From Nannochloropsis salina CCMP1776 (taxonomy: Eukaryota; Sar; Eustigmatophyceae; Eustigmatales; Monodopsidaceae): a stretch of 64,000 bases of DNA. The stretch's first letter is position 1; each line of letters opens with the position of its first letter. A program made the translations under genes and the position numbers. Under the pieces are notes generated by a model, which saw only the letters and a list, made by a program, of their open reading frames with translations, did not search any database and was not told the origin of the DNA. This document shows positions 56,352 through 64,000 of the stretch, in pieces. The stretch is taken from NCBI GenBank assembly GCA_004565275.1, contig SDOX01000166.1:287933-351932 (forward strand), read 5' to 3'.

Positions 56352-59300
56352 ATGGGGCCTTTTTTCCACTTCCGACGTCCTCAGAAGCCGAACACTAGCA
56401 CATCCCGCAGCACGCGTGTAGGAACCCTCTGCGGAAGCACTCCCCGGGGCTTCGCCGCCTTCTTCCATTCCCTCCCTCCTCCCTCGAACGCAACGGGCGT
56501 CCTTTCCTCATCCCAAAAAGTTTTCCGCTTCTTTGCCCGCGACCAGGGCAATTTCTTCAGCAGCCACGGTCCCGAGGCACGAGACCTGGCGGCCCGTTTC
56601 TATTCCACCCAAACTGTTGTCCGCAGCCAGGGGGGCCTGTCCTCTCTCTCCATCTCCCGCAAGCTCTTTGCCTCCCGCGTGCTGCCCTCCCTCCTGGCAT
56701 CGGGCGCGGCTGTGGAGATATGGGATCAGGCGGGGGGAGAAGGGAGCGAGCAGGAGGAGTGGTTCTTGGCCCGGGCGGGAAGGCCTGGGGACACGCGCGC
56801 TCTGGAGGACGTCATGCTGGCGTTCTCGGGACAGGGGGCCTCGCAAGCCGAGCAAGAAGCATCGTCGCTGATAGGCACAGGGGTGACAATGGCTGTGCTG
56901 GTGCAGGACGGAGGGGCGGGCAGAGGCGCGTTCGGTGCGTTGACGACCTTGGGAGGGAGGAGAGAGGGGTCACCCATCGAGGGGGGTTTCTTCTCTTGGG
57001 AGGGAGGAGAGAGGGGCCCCCCATCGAAGGGGGTTTCGTCTCTTGGGAGGGAGGAGAGAGGGGTCACTCATCGAGTGGTCTCCTTTCTGGAGCAGGCGTG
57101 GCGGTGGCCAACACTTCTTTCCGAACCTTGGCGCTGGGTGAATTGGAGGATGCCGGTGACCCGAAGACGTTAGAGTCCTTGGTCGTGCAGGTAGGGGCGA
57201 GGGAGGGGCGGAGGGAGGGGCGGAGGGTTCATCTTCTGACCGCTTTAACGGCGCACAGGTAGGGGCCAGAGAGTGCCTTGTGCTGAGGCCAGAAGACGGC
57301 GCGAAGGGGGCGCAGGCGGGATCGGACGCGGGCGTGAGGGCCGTGGCAGCCGTAATGGCCAGGTACCCGGGGGGGGACCGGGGGAGGGAGCGGGGGGGAG
57401 ACAGGGGCCTTCCTCCCAAGTAGGGAGCATGCTGACGACCGCCCTTGCCGCCAGGTGCGGTGTCGTCCACAACGTGGTGGAGAGAGAGAGTCCTCAGAGG
57501 AATCTCGGGGAGTCTGTATCCGCTCTCAAGGCGATCCGTGCGTTGGCGGAGGTAGGTAGGGAGGGAAGGAAGGAAGGCAGGAGGAAAGGAGGGAGGGAGG
57601 GAGGGAGGGAGGGCGGAAGGGGACGCGGGAGGGAGCACAGAGGCTCACGGCGTTTTACTCCCTTCCAGGGCCGTGACAAGGACCTTGGAGGCGCCGATAC
57701 CTCCCCCACCCAAGAGAGTGAATTAGAGATCGTCTTGTCGCAGGTAAGCTGGCGCTTTCCCATTTTTTTTGCCCCTCCCGATCCTCCCTTTGACTCCACT
57801 CGACCCTCCCCCCCCCCCCGAAGCTGGCGCCGCTCAAGCGGGCCCTTCTCAGCGCGCACGCCCTCCTGTCCCACCTTGGCTTGCTCCCTGACGGAAGCGG
57901 GGGGGGAGGAGGGGCGGGAGGGGAGGGCGAGGACGGCTGGGAAGTCTCCCTCCTGAAGCCCGAGCACCTCCTTCAGTACGATGCCGTCGCCGCCAGGTGA
58001 GGGGAAGGAAAGGGGGAATAGGGCCCAAGCCGGCGCCTCACTCGACGTTTCCCTCCCTGGTAGGGCCCTGGCCGTGCTCCCAGAGGCGGGTCGCGCCGAG
58101 GCCCAGTACCGTGGCGGCGAGGGGGCGGGAGGCCGCCAGCAGCAGCCCAGCCTCTACTCCATCCTGAACAAGACGAGGACCGCGGCGGGGTCCCGGTGCC
58201 TGAAGCGGTAGGGAAGAGGGGGGAACAGGGGAAGGGGCCTCGAGCGTCCTTCGAAGGGGAGGAAGGCCGGTCAATGGCCTCTCCTCCCCCTGTAGGCGCA
58301 AGATGGATCTGATCCTCCCACGCCGCTCGCGCCCAGCCTCATGAGGCTCCCGCCTCCACCCTGACTGTCTTCCCACGCTGCCAAAAGGGTGGTTGTGGGT
58401 GGCAGAGGGTGCGAGGGGGGTCTCTGGCTGGGACGGCGTCGAGGGGGGGGAAGGCGGCTGTTTGCGAGGTTGAGAGGCAGTCTCCATGCGTCTTCGACTC
58501 AATTTGCCCGCCCACAGCCCTTTGATGGGGGCCAGTCCTCCACAGCGGATCGGTCGAGCTTGTCGCGAGGAGGGTCTCCGGCCAAGGCTGCAGCGACGCG
58601 CGCTCCCTGTCCCTCATCTCCTCCCTGTCCCTCATTCCCTCCCTCCACCCGCCCCGCAGGTGGCTGCAGGCTCCGCTCTTGGCCCCCGCGGCGATCCGGG
58701 ACCGACAGTCCATCGTTTCCCTCCTCCGCAGCGACCCCTCCCTCCTTTCTGCCCTCCACGAGTGCTACGGCGCCAGCTCTTTGACAGGCACGGGTCGTGG
58801 GAGCGTCTTCCGGTGCGTTCTCCCTCCTGACGCGGGGATTGAAAGCCGCATCGGGCCCTGCTCCGCCTCGTCCTCACCCTCTCCCCGTCCCTCCCTTTGC
58901 ACAGAGGAACCCCCGACCTGGAGCGAACGGCTCAGCGGTTCCTGTCCTTGCCGACCTCCTCCTCGAGCAGCCCCGCCAGGCCCCGTGTGGGCCTTCGGGA
59001 CTTGCTGGAGGTGTATACAGCCGCCCTCACCCTCGGTAAGCGGGGAGGGCCGGTCCGCAAGGGGGGAGGGGAGGAAACGGTGGCTTCTATCTCTCCCTCT
59101 CACGCCGTGGCTCCCGTCTGGGCCCCGCAGGTCGGCTCTCTGACGCCCTCTCCTCCCTCGCCGACGCGACCTGCCCGGCCCTGGACGCGCTGCTCCGCCT
59201 TCCCTTGGCGAGGGTGGTGGCTGCGTTGGCGCGCTTTCAGGCCCTGGTGGAAGAGGTGCGTGGATGATTCCCTGGCTTGAGGGACTCGGGGGCTCGCGGA

Positions 59301-61178
59301 TTGTTGTGGCGGGATAGGGGGGTATTTCTGAGGGCATCTCGGTCCACACGCACGCAGGTGGTGGACGTGGATCGCCTGGTGAGCACGCACGGGCGCGAGG
59401 TTGGTGTTGCGGAATGGAGGGGGAGGGAGGGCTGGGGTCGTGAGGGAAACCCCTGTCCCCCCGTCATTCGTGTCTGAAAGCCTCCTTCGTCTCTGGACGT
59501 GCCACAGGTGGCGGTAAAGCCCTCGTTCGACCCCTTGCTGCTCAGCCTGCGCGACCAAATGGAGGCCCTGACGCGGCGGATGGAGGATACGGCCAGGCGG
59601 GCCTCGAAGGACCTTTATGGGCAAGCGAAGGACGCCGACAAGCGCGTCAAGCTCGACTGGAGGTAGGAGCACGGAGGGGACGGGGAGGAGGAAGAAGGGA
59701 GGCACCCCTTCTGATAGCGCTCCCCACACGCGCCACTCCCCATGTCTCATGTCAGCGCTGTGCATCAGCACCACCTGCGAGTCACCAAGAAGGATCAACG
59801 GGCACTGAAGGAGAGCGGAGCGAGTCTCCAAATTCAGGTATCAGGATGTGGGTGTCTTAGGAAGGGCTGGCGAAGAGAACGGCGTCGAACTGTGGGACCG
59901 ACTGATCTGTCCCTTCCCGTTTTTCTGGCTTGATCCCTCCAGACCCTGAGTGTCCAGAAGCATGGCCAGCTCTTTACCACGCCAAGCCTGAAAGAGCTAT
60001 CAAGGCGGTGGGCTGCGCATCAGGCGGAGTATCTGCAGGTGCAAGAGGCTCTGGTCGCGCAGGCCGTGAGCGTGGGGAGGACCTACGTCAAGCAGATGCA
60101 GCGAGGGGGAAGGCTCTTGGCCGCGATCGACGTCTTCCTTTCCCTCGCCCAGGTGGCGAACGAGCTGAACTGGTGCTCGCCCACCTTGCTGGACGACAAG
60201 GACGGTACCCGCCGGGAACTGCATATCACCCAGCTCCGGCACCCTGTTGTGGAGGCCGCACTGCCCTCCGCCGCCGACTTCATTCCCAACGACGCCCACC
60301 TCTCGGCTGCCTCGCCCACTCGGGACCCTCCCTCCCAGGGCACTTGTCTCAGCCTCGTCACAGGCCCCAACTGCGGAGGCAAGTCCACCTACATCCGGAG
60401 CGTGGGGATCGCCGTTCTCCTGGCGCAAGTCGGGGCTTGTGTCCCGGCGACGGCGATGGAGTGGACATTGGTCGACAAGGTGCTCTGTCGCGTGGGCGCG
60501 AGCGACAACCAGCTCCAGGGCGTCTCCACTTTTATGGCCGAGATGTTGGAAACGCACGCCCTTCTCGCGGCGGCTACCCCCCGCTCCCTGGTGATTGTGG
60601 ACGAGCTGGGAAGGGGAACTAGCACCTTCGACGGCTTCGGCCTCGCCTGGGCGGTGGCGGAGCGGCTTGCCAACTCGACTGCAATGCAGTGTCGGACCCT
60701 CTTCGCCACCCACTTCCACGAACTCTGCGACATGGAGCAGGCCTTGCCCCCCGGGCGCGTGCAGAATCTCCATTTCTCCGCCGAGACTCCTGCCTCCCAC
60801 CCCGCCACTGCCGCCTCCTCCGACCTGGTGCTCACCTACCGAGTCCGACCCGGGCCCTGCGACCGCTCCTTCGGCGTGCACGTCGCGCGTCTGGCCAAGT
60901 TTCCTAAGGAAATTGTGCGGGAGGCAGAGGCCCGTGTGGAAGCGCTGCAAGCCGGGGGCCTTCATGCCTTGACGTCGGAGCAGCAGGCGCGACTGGCCGA
61001 GAAGAAGCGGGCTTGGGAGGACGAAGAGGAGGGTCGATTGAAGCGGGCGAGGGCAGCCGCGCGCGCGCGACAGAGGGAGGCGGTGGAGGCGCTGGCAGCG
61101 TTGCCGTCCTTGGGAGACGTGGCTCTGGGGGAGGCATTAGAAGGGGTTGTTGCCCTGGTGGAGGCCAACGCAAAGTGA
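56352..61178 (+). CDS. MSH2: DNA mismatch repair protein MSH2
   Basis: Fourteen exons: 56352-56934, 57096-57190, 57259-57362, 57455-57551, 57669-57743, 57824-57996, 58064-58207, 58660-58812, 58905-59035, 59131-59255, 59358-59378, 59508-59662, 59756-59837, 59943-61178. All phases fit; total 1058 codons. The MutS N-domain is in exon 1 (FFARDQGNFFSSHG, GFAAFFHSLP), the lever/clamp across exons 6-14 (LQYDAVAARALAVLPEAG, AVKPSFDPLLLSLRDQM), and the ATPase in exon 14: Walker A TGPNCGGKSTYIRS (about residue 787), STFMAEMLET, Walker B DELGRGTSTFDG and FATHFHELCD. The match is to eukaryotic MSH2, which pairs with MSH6 or MSH3 to recognise mismatches. Exon 11 has only 21 nt. The first 30 residues are not conserved, so the start may differ. 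Confidence 0.93.
56949..57089. repeat. 47-bp minisatellite in MSH2 intron 1, three copies
   Basis: The unit starting TTGGGAGGGAGGAGAGAGGG recurs at 56949, 56996 and 57043, exactly 47 bp apart, with a few changes; the last copy is divergent at its end and runs into the intron acceptor region. Confidence 0.9.
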
Positions 61179-61327
61179 TGTATGAAAGCATCGGGGCGTG
61201 TGCTGTGCTACAAAATCTGATTTCTTTTCCACTGATCAAGGTGCTATCTTTATGATATACATGGTCACTTCTATTTCCAAGCTTTCTCATCAATTTTTGA
61301 GCTTCTTTACATCCCCCTTCAAGTTCA

Positions 61328-63846
61328 TCAATGTGAGGTACCAGTCTCACAAATCCTTTTCTCCCCCCACTGGGAATCGGCATCAGCTGCGAAGCACCGA
61401 GCACTGCCAAGCTCTGGGCTTGATGGCGTCATCTCCCTCCCTCCCCCTTCGCAATCATCCTTCGCGCCATGATTCACGAACACCACACGATCCTCGTCGG
61501 CACGGCCCATTTCCATCCGGCGCCTCAGTTGCCCGTAGCTCCGCCAGCCCAGCTCATCCATGACGCCGAGCATCCCGTTGCCTGAGAGGTCGAGCCGCCC
61601 GCCCGGAGCGATCCACGTCTGCGGTCCACGGGGAGGGAAAGATTGCGGCAGGGTCTGACTCAGGCTGAAGAGAGCTGCTTCGTCGTGCCGCCCGCATCCC
61701 GCGCTGACGACTCCCAGGTCCCTGTTGTCCGCCAAGTCCAGCAGGGAGAGCAAGGCGCCCGATTGACTCGCGCCCTCCGTGGGGGCGACAGGGAGTAAGG
61801 CCGCTAGGAGTGTGGCCAGCCCCCTGAGGCCCAGACGGCACCCTCGCAGCCGCAAGACCTGCAACCGGGCCTGGGGGTTGGAGTGAAGGGCCCGGGCTAA
61901 GAGGCGGAGGGCGGGCTCGACCACGGGGGCAGGGGCGAAGGTGGCGGCGTGGGAGAGATCCAGGCTCTGGAGCTTGGTGTTGTGGCAGAGGGCGGCGAAG
62001 AGCTGGGTCACGTCGTCGGTGGAGAGGTAGGGGAGACTGCTGCTGCTCAGATCCAGGTGAGTGAGCAGACCGCAGGGACGGGCCAGGGCCCGGAGGAGGA
62101 GCTGGAGGGAGGGCTTCGGCCGGGAGGATGGGAACGAGAGGGCTAGCTCCCGCCTTTCCTCCCCGCCCACCCCGTCGGCGAAGAGGGCGCATAACACGTC
62201 CTCCTCCCCTCCCTCAGGCCCCACCAGACCCTCCTTCCCCTCCTCGGCACCCCTTTCCCCTCCTCTCCCTTCGTCCCCGCCTGATCGGCTCTCCCCGAGC
62301 ACCAGGTCGTGCAGGCGGAGGGACTGGGCGCGCGCCTGTGGAAGCACTTGGGCCCAGATCGCCCGCGGCCACGCGTTGTCGCAGAGGCTGAGGCGCGCGA
62401 GCGGGGGAATTCCCGCAGAGCTTCGACCTGCCAAGGCGAGAGCCAGTGCGGGTCCCAGGCAGGAAGGGCAGCCATCCAGACCCACCCGGAGGAGCGAGGG
62501 GAGGCGGAGGAGGTCGGTCAAGAGGGGGGCGAGGGAGGGGGAGGGAAGGAAGGGGTTGTAGCTCAAGTCCACCTCCCGGAGGCGCGGTGGCATGGGCGGG
62601 AGAACGGGTGCGGGAAAATGGGAGAGGGAGCAGGACCGGAGCCGGAGCCCCTCCAGGAACGGCAGGGCGCCGGCGAGGGAGGTCGAGGCAGCGTGGGAGA
62701 GGGGGAGGAAGCTCAAATCGAGGCAGGGGGGGAAAGAGACTGCGGGCGCCTGAGCCGTGACCTCCTCCTTCCCTTTCTCCTCCTCCTCCTCCTCCTCCTC
62801 CTCCTCTTCCTCCACCACCACCCGAGTCCTCCCTCCTGCCGCGGAGATCTCGGCTCTCCCCCTTCCTTCCACGGTCCGCGCCTCCGGCCCCCCTCCCCCC
62901 CGTCCTCCCCTCCCTCCCTCCAGGCTGCCCGCCCCCGCCCTCACTGCCCCTTCCACCGCCGCACACACCACCTCCACATGCACGGGTGTCACCCAGGCGG
63001 GAAGGGCATAGAAGGCCTTGGACTCTGCTGCTATCTCGCGACGCTGGATCCCGTCGATGAGGGACGTGAGCACGGCAGGGCTCGGGGGGATGGAGCGCAG
63101 CCGACACTCGTCGAGATACCGCCGGAGGAAGGGAGGGAGGGGCTGGAGGCAGCGTGATGGGTCCTGACCGAGGTGGAGGCGGACAGCTCTCCCAGGCTCG
63201 GTCTCCCGCACATCGAGGACTTGCCCCGGGACCAGGCGCGCGCTCCCAGAAGCCCGCCCCTCCCCCCCGCCCTCCCTCCCGCCCTCCCTCCCGCCCGTAC
63301 CCCGCTCCACCCTCAGGTAGGTCAGACAGGGCCACTCCCCCCCGCGGCGGCCCGTCAGTCCCTCGGGCCGCTCCCGAGTGTCCTGGCAAATGCGCAGCGC
63401 CAGGTGGAAGAGGAGGGCGGCCACGGAGAGGGTGGAGGGGGAGGGGGAGGGAAGAAAGAGCTCCGAGTCGAGCAGCCGGTAGGTCTCTTTTTTATACTGG
63501 ACTAGAATCGAGCGCGGGGCCTCCCGAGACCCTGGCTCCCCCCTGCCGTGCAGTCCCGGGAACGCGGTCCACGCCTCCTTCCCGCCCTCCCCCCCGCCCT
63601 CCAGCACCGCCTCCCCGCGCGCTAGGGCACGCGCCTCTCGCTCCTCTCGCCGCGCTCGGTCTACAGGGTCTTCCCCTTCCAGAGCTTTCCGGCGCATGTG
63701 CTCCGCCACCGACACCTGCACCAGCTCCTTCCTTCCCCCGCCCTCCCTCCCGCCCTCTCTCCCGCCCTCCCTGCCGGGCGCCTCCTCCGGGAGGTCGTCT
63801 TCCACGTCCGAGACCGCGGACGAGAAGCCGATGTTGTACAGCCTGG
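61328..63846 (-). CDS. Leucine-rich repeat protein, 5' end beyond the window
   Basis: The last exon is read from a likely acceptor (CTCTCCAG) at 63847 to the stop at 61328; the earlier exon(s) must lie past the right edge. The frame is open further but only through a pyrimidine-rich stretch typical of an intron end. The N-terminal part (RLYNIGFSSAVSDVEDDLPE, VSVAEHMRRKALEGEDPVDR, ILVQYKKETYRLLDSELFL) is followed by about ten irregular leucine-rich repeats (RLREVDLSYNPFL, LTHLDLSSSSLPYL, LQSLDLSHAATFAP, LQVLRLRGCRLGLR, SLLDLADNRDLG, GRLDLSGNGMLG). There are several low-complexity inserts: GREGG repeats and a run of 15 Glu. LRRs bind proteins; the role is unknown. It converges with MSH2 at 149 bp. 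Confidence 0.75.
62775..62815. repeat. CTC triplet repeat encoding poly-Glu
   Basis: A run of CTC/CTT triplets on the plus strand encodes about 15 glutamates in the leucine-rich repeat protein on the minus strand. It is a simple trinucleotide microsatellite within a coding exon. Confidence 0.85.
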
Positions 63847-64000
63847 CTGGAGAGGCTTTCAGAGGAGGGGGCAGAGGAGGGGCCCAGCCGTGGGGAGGGG
63901 GAAGGGGGGGAGGGAGGGGAGGGCAATAGAAGAGGGAAAGGGAGGGGCGGAGGAAGGGGCGGAGGAAGAGGGCGTAAGAGGGGAAGGAGGGAGAGAGGGA

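Noticed and set aside
57580-57615. GGGA-rich run as a regulatory G-quadruplex
   Set aside because: It is one of many simple GGGA microsatellites in this GC-rich part; nothing beyond composition supports a function.

Overview
This window reads as nuclear DNA of a compact, GC-rich stramenopile alga; Nannochloropsis/Microchloropsis (Eustigmatophyceae) is the best fit. The reasons are GT-AG introns with long pyrimidine tracts, eukaryote-only proteins (proteasome beta subunit, MSH2, Acinus, Abraxas-like, SNF5/PHD/bromodomain), and several N-termini built as a signal peptide followed at once by a Phe-containing transit-like stretch (for example THAFVV, ARAFSL, LHAFAS), which is the plastid import signal of red-lineage secondary algae. 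The genus call is inference. There are no operons; genes lie on both strands, often convergent or divergent. Many apparent starts in simple six-frame reading are GTG/TTG, so I moved starts to ATG or built spliced models. Wherever I give a spliced model, the exon phases match and the total length is a multiple of three.

Left part (0.2-15 kb): a very unusual TLC-like/cytochrome b5/front-end desaturase fusion; an SLC35B1-type ER nucleotide(-sugar) transporter; an Acinus homologue; an Abraxas-type MPN protein; an ankyrin protein; and a secreted GH1 beta-glucosidase with four exons.

Middle (15-37 kb): a six-exon gene that joins a SNF5 domain to a zinc-binding region, a PHD finger and a bromodomain; an organelle-type HNH protein; a DUF4442 hotdog protein; a plastid-targeted NFACT/RqcH-like ribosome-quality-control protein; a secreted protein with an internal duplication; a plastid protein of unknown function; an ACC-deaminase/D-cysteine desulfhydrase-type PLP enzyme; proteasome beta1; and a plastid-targeted tandem SnoaL/NTF2-like protein with a disordered tail carrying a repeated FSLFGG motif.

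Right part (37-64 kb): a 1061-residue disordered protein; glyoxalase II; ribosomal protein uL11 hidden in four short exons; a UPF0489 (C5orf22) protein in six exons; two related secreted Ala-Pro-Thr repeat proteins, the second with a frame break in a C10 tract; an ankyrin protein; a 14-exon MSH2 with a 21-nt microexon; and the 3' part of a leucine-rich repeat gene that runs off the right edge. Between genes lie AT-rich stretches, the largest around 31-33 kb, 37-39 kb and 51.6-54.2 kb, with no gene I can name. I recognised no tRNA, rRNA, snRNA, transposon or CRISPR array.
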